Assembly: GCA_965279195.1 (NCBI GenBank)
Contig: CBDIHP010000047.1
Location: 1 to 64,000, forward strand
Reading direction: 5' to 3'
DNA length: 64,000 bases
Source of the DNA: CBDIHP01 sp965279195
GTDB lineage: Bacteria > Planctomycetota > Planctomycetia > Isosphaerales > Isosphaeraceae
The number at the start of each line of letters is the position of its first letter. The stretch's first letter is position 1. Below the pieces are notes generated by a model. It saw only the letters and a program-made list of their open reading frames with translations. It searched no databases and had not been told where the DNA came from. Position numbers and translations under genes: made by a program. Of the stretch, positions 34,258-41,419 are shown piece by piece.

Positions 34258-35349
34258 ATGAGAGCCGGTATCGTCGGACTGCCCAACGTGGGCAAGAGCA
34301 CGCTGTTCAACGCCCTCACCAGCTCGAAGGCGGCCCAGAGCGCGAATTATCCGTTCTGCACGATCGAGCCCAACGAGGGGATCGTCCCGATCCCGGACGA
34401 TCGGCTGCCCCGGATCAACAAGTTCATCCCCTGCCAGAAGCTCGTCCCGGCGACCTTGAAGCTCGTCGACATCGCCGGCATCGTCAAGGGGGCCAGCGAG
34501 GGGCAGGGGCTGGGGAACAAGTTCCTCAGCCACATCCGCGAGGTCGAGGCCATCCTCCAGGTCGTCCGCTGCTTCGAGGATCCCAACGTGATCCACGTCG
34601 CCGGCACCGTCGACCCCGTCTCGGACATCGAGACCGTCGAGATCGAGCTGATGCTCGCCGACCTCCAGACCCTCGACAACGCCCTGCCCAAGGCCGAGCG
34701 CACCGCCAAGTCCGGCGACAAGGAGGCCAAGCTCCGCGTCGACGGCATCCGGGCCTGCCTCGACCACCTGAAGGCCGACCAGCCGCTCCGCAAGCTCAAG
34801 CTCCCCGAGCCCGAGGCCGAGTCGATCGCCAGCTTCGGCCTGCTGACCGCCAAGCCCGTCCTCTACGTCGCCAACGTCGACGAGAACGACCTCGAAGGCA
34901 AGGCCCCCCTGGTGATGAAGGTCCGCGAGTTCGCCGAGAAGGTCGGCGCGACCGTCGTCCCCATCTGCGCCAAGCTCGAGGCCGAGATCGCCGAACTCGA
35001 CGAGGCCGACCGGGCCGACATGCTCGAATCCTCCGGCCTGGCCGAGCCGTCGCTGGCCGTCCTCGCCCGCGCGGCCTATCGCGTGCTGGGGCTCCAGAGC
35101 TACTTCACCGCCGGCGAGAAGGAGATCCGCGCCTGGACCGTCCCCGTCGGGTCCACCGCGCCGCAGGCCGCCGGGGTCATCCACACCGACTTCGAGCGGG
35201 GCTTCATCCGCGCCGAGATCTACACCCTCGCCGACCTCGAAGCCCTCAAGACCGAGAAGGAGATCCGGAACAACGGCAAGCTCCGGACCGAGGGCAAGTC
35301 CTACATCATGCAGGACGGCGACATCTGCCACTTCCTGTTCAACGTCTGA
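34258..35349 (+). CDS. ychF: Ribosome-binding GTPase/ATPase YchF (Obg family)
   Basis: 363 residues, the normal length of YchF/Ola1. The G1 loop is GLPNVGKSTLFNALT at residues 7-21. SANYPFCTIEPNEGIV (switch region) follows, then G3 VDIAGIVKGAS. The G4 position reads NVDE rather than NKxD, which in this family explains preference for ATP over GTP. The C-terminal TGS domain has FTAGEKEIRAWTVPVGSTAP and ends with the highly conserved GDICHFLFNV. It associates with ribosomes and has been linked to translation control and stress responses. Cytoplasmic housekeeping gene. Confidence 0.97.
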   Translation: MRAGIVGLPNVGKSTLFNALTSSKAAQSANYPFCTIEPNEGIVPIPDDRLPRINKFIPCQKLVPATLKLVDIAGIVKGASEGQGLGNKFLSHIREVEAILQVVRCFEDPNVIHVAGTVDPVSDIETVEIELMLADLQTLDNALPKAERTAKSGDKEAKLRVDGIRACLDHLKADQPLRKLKLPEPEAESIASFGLLTAKPVLYVANVDENDLEGKAPLVMKVREFAEKVGATVVPICAKLEAEIAELDEADRADMLESSGLAEPSLAVLARAAYRVLGLQSYFTAGEKEIRAWTVPVGSTAPQAAGVIHTDFERGFIRAEIYTLADLEALKTEKEIRNNGKLRTEGKSYIMQDGDICHFLFNV

Positions 35350-35470
35350 CGGGACAGAGCGGAACCCGCCGAGCGTCGCAATTGGGACCCGGTTCGGCTC
35401 CCAATCGGAGCGAATGCCTGCCGAATCGCGTCACTCCTATCCACACGGCCCATCTCGACCTGGGGGCACG

Positions 35471-36232
35471 ATGAGCGACGAAGCCCCCGGGCCGCAGCCG
35501 GTCGAGTACCGCTTCCGAGGGTTCCCGTCGAAGGACGCCGGGGTCGTCATCGACCGCGCGGCCGGCACGGTCCGGTTCGATCATTGCTTCCAGACGTACC
35601 GATTCCTCGGCCCGGTCGAGACGACCGTCACGTTCCCGATCGACGATCTGCTCGACACCCACCGCCAGCGCTACAAGGGCGAGACGCTGACAATCCTGCT
35701 CGGGTGCGGCAAGGCGGTCGTGATCCGTGAAGGCAAGGCGTTCCTGCCGCTCTGCGACCTCCTCGACGAACTGATCCCGCCCGGCCGGCAGGGGCCGGAG
35801 CTGGCCAACCCCTGGATCCTCTACGCGGCCGTCACGGCGGCGATGGCCGGGGCCGTCGGCGGCTGGTTCGCGACGCCCCAGAACGGCGGCGATCCGCTGC
35901 TCCTCGCCAACATGGCGGGGCTGGCCTGCCTGTCGGTCTTCGCCGTGTTCGTGCTCGTGTTCGCGGCGCAACGGCTCTTCGGGATCCAACTCGCAACGCC
36001 CCTGGGGACCTCCGTCTTCGGCGTGTACGCCGGGGGGCCGATCGCGATGCTGTGCCTGGTGCAGGACCTCGTGGACGGTTGGGGCATGATCGCCATCATC
36101 TGCGGCTGCTGCCTCGCCTCGGCCTGGATCGGCGTCTACCTGATGCAGCGCAAGGAGGCCCGCCGCGAGGCTGCGTGGCGGAGAGCCGGAAAGGCCGCGG
36201 GTGATGCCTGGGATCGGGAGGCGCTCACCTGA
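35471..36232 (+). CDS. Membrane protein of unknown function
   Basis: 253 residues from ATG 35471 (MSDEAPGPQPVEYRFRGFPS), which has a GGGGG box just upstream. The frame to 35414 lacks one. Residues 1-115 are soluble and beta-rich (VVIDRAAGTVRFDHCF, TVTFPIDDLLDTHRQ), perhaps a PH-like sensor fold. Three hydrophobic segments follow (about 118-135, 150-172, 185-205), with a fourth near 213-232. A charged helix ends the protein. No family recognised. The stop overlaps the CTG start proposed for the acetyltransferase gene, so the two are likely coupled. Confidence 0.75.
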   Translation: MSDEAPGPQPVEYRFRGFPSKDAGVVIDRAAGTVRFDHCFQTYRFLGPVETTVTFPIDDLLDTHRQRYKGETLTILLGCGKAVVIREGKAFLPLCDLLDELIPPGRQGPELANPWILYAAVTAAMAGAVGGWFATPQNGGDPLLLANMAGLACLSVFAVFVLVFAAQRLFGIQLATPLGTSVFGVYAGGPIAMLCLVQDLVDGWGMIAIICGCCLASAWIGVYLMQRKEARREAAWRRAGKAAGDAWDREALT

Positions 36233-36729
36233 ACGCGCTCGCATTCGAACTCGCCACGCCCAGCGACGCCGCGGAACTCGCGGCCCTCAAGAACGCGGCG
36301 GCCGACGCCCTGACGAAGGAATTCGGCCTCGGCCACTGGAGCGGCCACGGCACCGAGAAGGGCCTTCTCTACGAGTTGCGGCAGTCGCCGATCCTGGTCG
36401 CGAGGCAGGGGGGTGGGATCGTCGGCACGCTGCGGATGGCGACCAAGAAACCCTGGGCGATCGACGTGGCCTACTTCACGAAGGTCAAGAAGGCCCTGTA
36501 CCTCGTCAGCATGGCCGTGCATCCCGAGCACCAACGGAAGGGCGTCGGGCGGGCGTTGCTCGAAGAGGCGAAGCGGTACGCCCGCGGATTCCCGGCGCAG
36601 GCGATCCGGCTGGATGCCTACGATGCGGCGGCCGGGGCGGGGGGGTTCTACGCCCGCTGCGGGTTCCGGGAAACGGCGAGGGTGGTTTACAAGGACAATC
36701 CGCTCATCTATTTTGAGTTTCTGATTTGA
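36229..36729 (+). CDS. GNAT-family N-acetyltransferase, probable CTG start
   Basis: 166 residues if translation begins at CTG 36229. An ATG-only reading would start at 36376 and cut off the N-terminal 49 residues. The upstream part reads as normal GNAT sequence (FELATPSDAAELAALKNAAA, then DALTKEFGLGHWS). An in-frame stop lies at 36202-36204, so the start must fall after it. CTG 36229 overlaps the previous gene's TGA and has GGGAGG 7 bases upstream. The acetyl-CoA site is VSMAVHPEHQRKGVGRALLE (R/Q-x-x-G-x-G). The C-terminus has GGFYARCGFRE. It transfers an acetyl group to an amine; the substrate is unknown. Cytoplasmic. Confidence 0.85.
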   Translation: MNALAFELATPSDAAELAALKNAAADALTKEFGLGHWSGHGTEKGLLYELRQSPILVARQGGGIVGTLRMATKKPWAIDVAYFTKVKKALYLVSMAVHPEHQRKGVGRALLEEAKRYARGFPAQAIRLDAYDAAAGAGGFYARCGFRETARVVYKDNPLIYFEFLI

Positions 36730-36859
36730 TGGATGCGCGGCGGCCGCGCGTGGCCCCCCCCCCTCTGAAATTTCCCAATACCGTCGCCCGGCCGGCGAAT
36801 TCCCGCTCATGACCGGCCCCGATGATGTGGGCCGGGACTCTTGCACAAGGTCGAACGCG

Positions 36860-37765
36860 ATGAACGAGAACTGGGAAACCACGTCCAAGCCCGCGCTCCA
36901 GATGAAGGAGCTCCTCGTCGCCCCCAAGCCGGGCATGGGCATGCTCGGTCTGTTCCTGGTGCTGATGCTCCTGTCGGGCCTCTTCTTCGTGATCGCCATC
37001 GCGGCGAACGTGCCGGGCCTGATCGGACTGGCAATCCCCGTGTTCGCCCTCTGCATGGTGGGCCTGTCGGGCCTGTTCACGGTCAGCCCGAACGAGGCGA
37101 AGGTCCTGCAATTCTTCGGCAACTACTCCGGCACCGTCCGCGAGCCCGGCCTGCGCTGGGTGAACCCGTTCTACTCGAAGCGGAGCATCTCGCTCCGCGT
37201 GCGGAACTTCGAGAGCGAGCGGCTGAAGGTGAACGACCTCGAAGGCAACCCCATCGAGATCGCCGCCGTGGTCGTCTGGCGCGTCGTGGACACCGCCGAG
37301 GCGCTGTTTCATGTCGATAACTACGACAACTTCGTGCACGTCCAGAGCGAGGCCGCGCTGCGGAACATGGCGCTGAGCTACCCCTACGACGCCCACGTCC
37401 AGGGGGACATCTCGCTCCGGAGCCACACGGCCGAGGTCGCCGCGCACCTCAAGACCGAGATCCAGGACCGCCTGGCCCAGGCGGGCGTCGAGGTGATCGA
37501 GGCCCGGATAAGCCACCTGGCCTACGCCCCCGAGATCGCCCATGCGATGCTCCAGCGGCAGCAGGCCAGCGCCGTCATCGCCGCCCGGCAGAAGATCGTC
37601 GAGGGCGCCGTCGGCATGGTCGAGATGGCCTTGCAGATGCTCTCGCATCAGAATATCGTCGAACTCGACAACGAGAAGAAGGCCGCCATGGTCAGCAACC
37701 TCCTCGTCGTCCTCTGCTCCGACCGCGGCACCCAGCCCACCATCGGCGCCGGCAAGGGGGCGTAA
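36860..37765 (+). CDS. SPFH / band 7 domain protein
   Basis: 301 residues from ATG 36860 with AAGG upstream; the frame to 36809 is less likely. Two adjacent membrane helices (about 30-55 and 57-76: GLFLVLMLLSGLFFVIAIAA, IGLAIPVFALCMVGLSGLF) are followed directly by the SPFH domain: VSPNEAKVLQFFGNYSGTVR, EPGLRWVNPF, EIAAVVVWRVVDTAEALF and ARISHLAYAPEIAHAMLQRQ. The C-terminal helix (AGMVEMALQMLSH-like) resembles the oligomerisation tail. Band-7 proteins form large membrane rings and organise proteases or microdomains. In other bacteria a small DNA-binding protein gene often follows this subgroup; none is seen here. Confidence 0.93.
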   Translation: MNENWETTSKPALQMKELLVAPKPGMGMLGLFLVLMLLSGLFFVIAIAANVPGLIGLAIPVFALCMVGLSGLFTVSPNEAKVLQFFGNYSGTVREPGLRWVNPFYSKRSISLRVRNFESERLKVNDLEGNPIEIAAVVVWRVVDTAEALFHVDNYDNFVHVQSEAALRNMALSYPYDAHVQGDISLRSHTAEVAAHLKTEIQDRLAQAGVEVIEARISHLAYAPEIAHAMLQRQQASAVIAARQKIVEGAVGMVEMALQMLSHQNIVELDNEKKAAMVSNLLVVLCSDRGTQPTIGAGKGA

Positions 37766-37775
37766 ATCCGAGCAG

Positions 37776-37813
37776 GCTGCGGTGCCTCGCGGGCCCGCGA
37801 CCACCGCACCGAC
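37776..37813. repeat. Family A fragment
   Basis: A compact inverted repeat, GCTGCGGTGCCTCGCGGG facing CCCGCGACCACCGCACC. It shares the GGTGC-CTCGCGG core of family A but lacks the CACCACACCC end. It starts 11 bp after the SPFH stop. Confidence 0.55.
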
Positions 37814-37845
37814 GATCGCCCCCGACGCGACGGATCCCCCGACCC

Positions 37846-38430
37846 GTGTTGACCATCCATCCGAAGCCCCTCTCGACATCCTCGGGCCTGACCTTCACCA
37901 TCGAACGCGGCGGGGCCCCCGCCGCGTTCGATGTCGTTTTTCGCGCCTTGCGCGACGATCCGTCCTTCCGGTCAAGCTTCAACGAAATGCTCGCCGGCTG
38001 CCCGTATGAAGCCTTCCGCTGGGAATTGCCCGGCCTCACGTCCAGCATGATCGACCGTCCGTTCGAATGCGTCGTTGTCGAGAGCCGCGAGCTGATCCGT
38101 CCCGCCGCCCCCGGGGCATTCGAAGAACACTTCGCCGACGTCTCCGACGGAGTGGCCGTCTTCACCAACCTCGGCGGCGACGCCACGCTGATCGTCCCCA
38201 ACCCGATCGGCCCGCCATCGGCCTATCCTCACCTGGCGGCGTTCGTCCGACTCGCCCCGGCCCCGCAGCGCGATGCCTTGTGGAAGGCCGTTGCGGAGGC
38301 GATGCGTCGCCGCCTCTCCGAGAGGCCCGTCTGGCTGAGCACCGCCGGCGCCGGCGTGCCCTGGCTCCACGTCAGGCTCGATGACCGTCCCAAATACTAC
38401 GTCCACGGGCCTTACCGGCGGCTCGCCTGA
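37846..38430 (+). CDS. Conserved hypothetical protein (possibly DUF6940-like)
   Basis: 194 residues starting at GTG 37846. It is globular, without signal peptide or membrane segment. Notable conserved-looking segments are YEAFRWELPGLTSS, FECVVVES, HLAAFVRLAPAPQRDALWKA and the C-terminal WLSTAGAGVPWLHVRLDDRP followed by KYYVHGPY. That ending recalls a family of unknown function I know as DUF6940, but this is memory only. Upstream is a family A fragment, so it may have its own promoter in the 32 bp before the GTG, or be co-transcribed with the SPFH gene. Confidence 0.7.
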   Translation: MLTIHPKPLSTSSGLTFTIERGGAPAAFDVVFRALRDDPSFRSSFNEMLAGCPYEAFRWELPGLTSSMIDRPFECVVVESRELIRPAAPGAFEEHFADVSDGVAVFTNLGGDATLIVPNPIGPPSAYPHLAAFVRLAPAPQRDALWKAVAEAMRRRLSERPVWLSTAGAGVPWLHVRLDDRPKYYVHGPYRRLA

Positions 38431-38462
38431 TCGTCGATCTTCCGATCGTGGCCGATGCCTCC

Positions 38463-38509
38463 GTCGGTGCGGTGGACGCGGCCCGTACGGCAACGTCCCC
38501 GCACCCTGC
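38463..38509. repeat. Family A fragment in a convergent gap
   Basis: GTCGGTGCGGTGGACGCG and CGTCCCCGCACC-CTGC form an imperfect inverted pair related to family A. It lies between the unknown protein gene (ending 38430) and the exported protein gene on the other strand (ending 38519). Confidence 0.5.
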
Positions 38510-38518
38510 GGGCGACCA

Positions 38519-39973
38519 TCAGGGTCGGGCGGTGAGCCGGAAGACCGGCCAGAGGGGGGGCATGTCGGCCTTGGGGGTGGTCAGGACGGCGGTGTCGCCT
38601 TCAAGCTTGTAGGGGAAGGGGGTGTTCGTCGCCGGGTCGAGCGGGACGGCGACCTCCTTGATCTCGTCGAGCGACCCGGGGAGCTGGCCGCCGTGCGCGG
38701 CCATGTGCAGGCGGATGGCCTCGATGGTCCGGAGCATGGCCACCCGGCGCTCAAGCCGGACTTCGGCGTCGTAAGCCCCCATCCCCGCAGCCTGCATGAT
38801 CGCGAACCCGGCGACGGGCCCGGTCTTGCCCTCACGGAAGGCGGCGTCGGATTCGGACCGTCGCTTGAGGCCATCGGGGTAGGGAAGGGAGGCGACCTTG
38901 AAGATGCCGTCCCGGAGCACGCGATATTCGTGAGCCACGCCCCGGAGCATGACCTCATCGTCCGACATCCCGACGATCGCAGCCTCCGTCGCGCCGGCGG
39001 CCCGCCTGAGCGATTTCCGCAGCGTATTGAGATACTTCTTCTTGTAGGACGCATAGTCGTCGGGGAGCTGATCGCGGATCTCGGCCGGCACGGCGTTGGA
39101 GGAAGGGTCCGCCGCCTTCACCAGGCGGAGCAGCCCGGCGAACATCTGCTCGGCCAGGACGGTCCACTCGGCCGGCGAGTACGGCGCATCGACCTCGTCG
39201 AGCTGGGGGATCATGTTCTCGGCCAGCCGCATCTCGCGCTCCATGGCGTCGCGGACCGAGATCAGGGGGCGGGGGAGGGCGGTGAGGGCCCAGTAGAGGT
39301 TGGGCGTGCCCGGGCGGCCGACGAGTTCCTCCAGCAGGGTGACCATGGACGAGTCGATCGAGATACCGACCAGGCCGTTGATATAAAATGGCCCCTGTGC
39401 GATGTGGCGACCGAAGACCATCCCCTCGCCAATCGTCTTCAGGGCCTTCTCGGGAGTCTTCTCCGCGACTTCCAGGCGGGCCTTCAGCAGGACCATGCGG
39501 GCCCACATCCGTAGGTCCGGCATGTCGGGTAGAAGCACATTGATAATCTCATGACGCTGCTCATCGATGGTGTAATTCCAGTTGCAGGATTCGCGACGGG
39601 CGGCGAACTTCATCTGTTTCCACTGCGGAGACCAGGCATTGACGAACTCCCGGGCCTCCTTGATGGGGATCTCGTCCAGGGGGAGGTCGTTCCATGCCGC
39701 GGTGCGCTTGCCGATTTGCTGCCAGCCTTCCGGGTCGCCGTGTCGCAGTCGCAGGTAGATCGGCGCGGCGTCGCCCGGCCGGAGTTCCCCGGCCGTGGGC
39801 AGCAACCGATAACCGAAGAGGGGCGAAGGAGCGGCCGCCGGGCTGAGTTGGAGCGCTTTGATGGGCGAGGGATCGGCCTGGGTCGCCTGCTTGGCGACCT
39901 GCGCCCTGGCAGCACCGGCGAGGGACAGCGTGACGAGGCTCGCGAACCAGATCAAGCGTGAGTGGGCGTTCAT
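38519..39973 (-). CDS. Exported protein, third gene of ECF cassette copy 1
   Basis: 484 residues with signal peptide (LIWFASLVTLSLAGAARA, cleavage near residue 24). Start ATG 39973 has AAAGGA 6 bases upstream. It is clearly paralogous to the protein at 53638-55035: both have LLP-x5-ELRPGDAAP-x-YLR near residue 60, FAARRESCNWNY versus YAANRQTCTWNY, GPF-x-INGLVGI, PNLYWALT-x-LPRP, and a C-terminal RTIEAIRLH followed by LPGSLDEIKEV and PFPYKLEGDTAVL. That last segment recalls the C-termini of planctomycete pseudopilin-like proteins. The rest is largely helical. Unknown function; likely periplasmic. It is encoded 87 bp after the membrane-protein gene of the cassette. Confidence 0.85.
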   Translation of the reverse strand: MNAHSRLIWFASLVTLSLAGAARAQVAKQATQADPSPIKALQLSPAAAPSPLFGYRLLPTAGELRPGDAAPIYLRLRHGDPEGWQQIGKRTAAWNDLPLDEIPIKEAREFVNAWSPQWKQMKFAARRESCNWNYTIDEQRHEIINVLLPDMPDLRMWARMVLLKARLEVAEKTPEKALKTIGEGMVFGRHIAQGPFYINGLVGISIDSSMVTLLEELVGRPGTPNLYWALTALPRPLISVRDAMEREMRLAENMIPQLDEVDAPYSPAEWTVLAEQMFAGLLRLVKAADPSSNAVPAEIRDQLPDDYASYKKKYLNTLRKSLRRAAGATEAAIVGMSDDEVMLRGVAHEYRVLRDGIFKVASLPYPDGLKRRSESDAAFREGKTGPVAGFAIMQAAGMGAYDAEVRLERRVAMLRTIEAIRLHMAAHGGQLPGSLDEIKEVAVPLDPATNTPFPYKLEGDTAVLTTPKADMPPLWPVFRLTARP

Positions 39974-40060
39974 GCGTTATCCTTTCCAAGGCGCAGGGGG
40001 ATCCGGGCCCGCGGGGGACGTCCTCGCGGGCGGGTCGGGGGACGGGCCTGGCCGGATCGG

Positions 40061-40528
40061 TCAGAGATGCGGCAGACGATCGAAGTCGCGGGCGTCCCTC
40101 GGGGAGAGGGGGGCCCGCCGGGGGGCGGTGGGGGAGGTGGCGGGCCGGCTCGGGCGGTCTGGCCAGGCGCCGGGGGCGGAGGTCAGCAGGGTCCGCGTGA
40201 GGACCAGGTAGCTGTCGGGCCCGGGGCGGTCGGGTTCGGCCTCGCGGGCGATGTTGACCACCGTCGTCCTCCCGACCGGGGCGGGCGGGGGTCCGTCGGC
40301 CGGGCGGGGGGCGCGGGCGGCAAGGAGGATCGAGCCGCCCAGGACGACCGAGGCGGCGAGCATCGAGGTCCAGGCGTGCCGGCGGGACGCCGAGGCCGCC
40401 TCGGCCCGCCCGGCGGCGCGGCCGGCCTCGTACATCAGGCGGTCGCGGTCGAGCCCGGCGTCCGAGGGCTGCCAGGCGCGGAGGCGGTCGGCGAGGGCGT
40501 CGGATTCGGCGTCGGCTTCGTGTCGCAT
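40061..40528 (-). CDS. One-pass membrane protein of ECF cassette copy 1, candidate anti-sigma factor
   Basis: 155 residues from ATG 40528, overlapping the last 94 bp of the sigma factor gene in another frame. The cytoplasmic part holds the motif GLDRDRLMYEAGRAAGRAEA (about 28-47), nearly identical to the paralogue at 52971 (DRDRLLFEAGRAAGRAE). One transmembrane helix follows (about 54-70: AWTSMLAASVVLGGSILLAA). The extracytoplasmic part is Pro-rich, with SYLVLTRTLL and a terminal LSPRDARDFDRL. Position, size and topology fit an anti-sigma factor, though there is no zinc-binding HxxxCxxC motif. Function is inferred from context. Confidence 0.7.
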   Translation of the reverse strand: MRHEADAESDALADRLRAWQPSDAGLDRDRLMYEAGRAAGRAEAASASRRHAWTSMLAASVVLGGSILLAARAPRPADGPPPAPVGRTTVVNIAREAEPDRPGPDSYLVLTRTLLTSAPGAWPDRPSRPATSPTAPRRAPLSPRDARDFDRLPHL

Positions 40529-41004
40529 GGCGGTTCCAGCCTCTCGGCGAGCCGGGCGAGCCCGGCCTGGTAGCGTCGGTGGGCGGTGGTCAGGGAGCAC
40601 CCCTGGAGTTCGGCGACCTGCTCGAAGGTCAGGCCGCCCCAGATCCGGGCGACGATCACCTCGCGGTGGTCGAGGTCGAGCCCGGCGAGCGACTCCAGGG
40701 CCGCGCGGGCGTCGAGCCGGTCGTCGAGCGCGGCGAACCACGCCTCGGGCCGGGAGGAGCGGGCCTCCCTCGCCTCGCGGCGCCGCCGCACGCGGGCCTG
40801 GGAGATCAGCCGGTTGCGGACGGTGCGGTAGAGCCAACCGAGCGGCTCGGGGGGCATTCGGGCCTGCTTCGCGAGCGACAGGAACGCCTCCTGCACCGCG
40901 TCGTCGGCCCCGGCGGGGTCGCCCCACTGCCGGGCATAGAGCCGGAGCGCCGGCGCGGCCGAGTCATAGAGGCGTCCGAGTTCGTCCGCCCGGATCGCCC
41001 CCAT
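40435..41004 (-). CDS. ECF-type sigma-70 factor, cassette copy 1
   Basis: 189 residues from ATG 41004 (MGAIRADELGRLYDSAAPAL), which has GGAGGGGG 6 bases upstream. The frame to 41037 is less likely. Region 2 spans about 8-70 (LRLYARQWGDPAGADDAVQE, AFLSLAKQ, LGWLYRTVRNRLISQARVRR). Region 4 spans about 105-150 (LAGLDLDHREVIVARIWGGL, TFEQVAELQGCSLTTAHRRY). It directs RNA polymerase to its own regulon. A low-complexity Pro/Thr/Ser tail (about 160-189) overlaps the next gene. The paralogue at 52507 lacks this tail. It is divergent from the tandem 860-residue protein genes. Confidence 0.92.
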   Translation of the reverse strand: MGAIRADELGRLYDSAAPALRLYARQWGDPAGADDAVQEAFLSLAKQARMPPEPLGWLYRTVRNRLISQARVRRRREAREARSSRPEAWFAALDDRLDARAALESLAGLDLDHREVIVARIWGGLTFEQVAELQGCSLTTAHRRYQAGLARLAERLEPPCDTKPTPNPTPSPTASAPGSPRTPGSTATA

Positions 41005-41360
41005 CGCCCGCCCCCTCCGCGTCCGTCCGTCCGTCATTCGCGACCTTCTACCAGGGAAACGCCGGCGGGTCGGGGGTTTTCCACAAAACTTTCGAACCGG
41101 GAATTCAGAGACGGACCCGGAGGCGGGTGGGATGCGGGCCCGCTTCGGCCAACCCCACCGGGGCTACCCCGGCCGATCCGCAAGGGTGCGCGCGGGTTCC
41201 CGTCCTCGGAAACCCCGGACCCAGCCCCGCTCGGACCATCCGCCGATGCTCCCCCGACGGGGTGGCCGGGCGCGTCATCCGCGGCCGTCGGCGGGGTTGA
41301 CGCGGTCCCGATCGGCTGCGTCCGCCCCCACCCTACAGCTTTCCCCTGCCCCGGCGGTGG

Positions 41361-41419
41361 TTTACATTGATGCGACGAGCCCTGACTTCCGCCCCCAGCG
41401 TTCCCGGTAAGGAGTGCTC
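41361..41419 (+). promoter_or_regulatory. Conserved leader of the first tandem-duplicate gene
   Basis: TTTACATTGATGCGA begins 59 bases before the ATG at 41420; the same block (CTACATTGATGCGA) lies 59 bases before the matching position of the second copy. The last part contains GTAAGGAG, the ribosome-binding site. The block probably holds promoter elements copied with the gene. The rest of the 415 bp gap (41005-41360) between this gene and the divergent sigma factor gene shows no gene and no recognised repeat. Confidence 0.5.
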
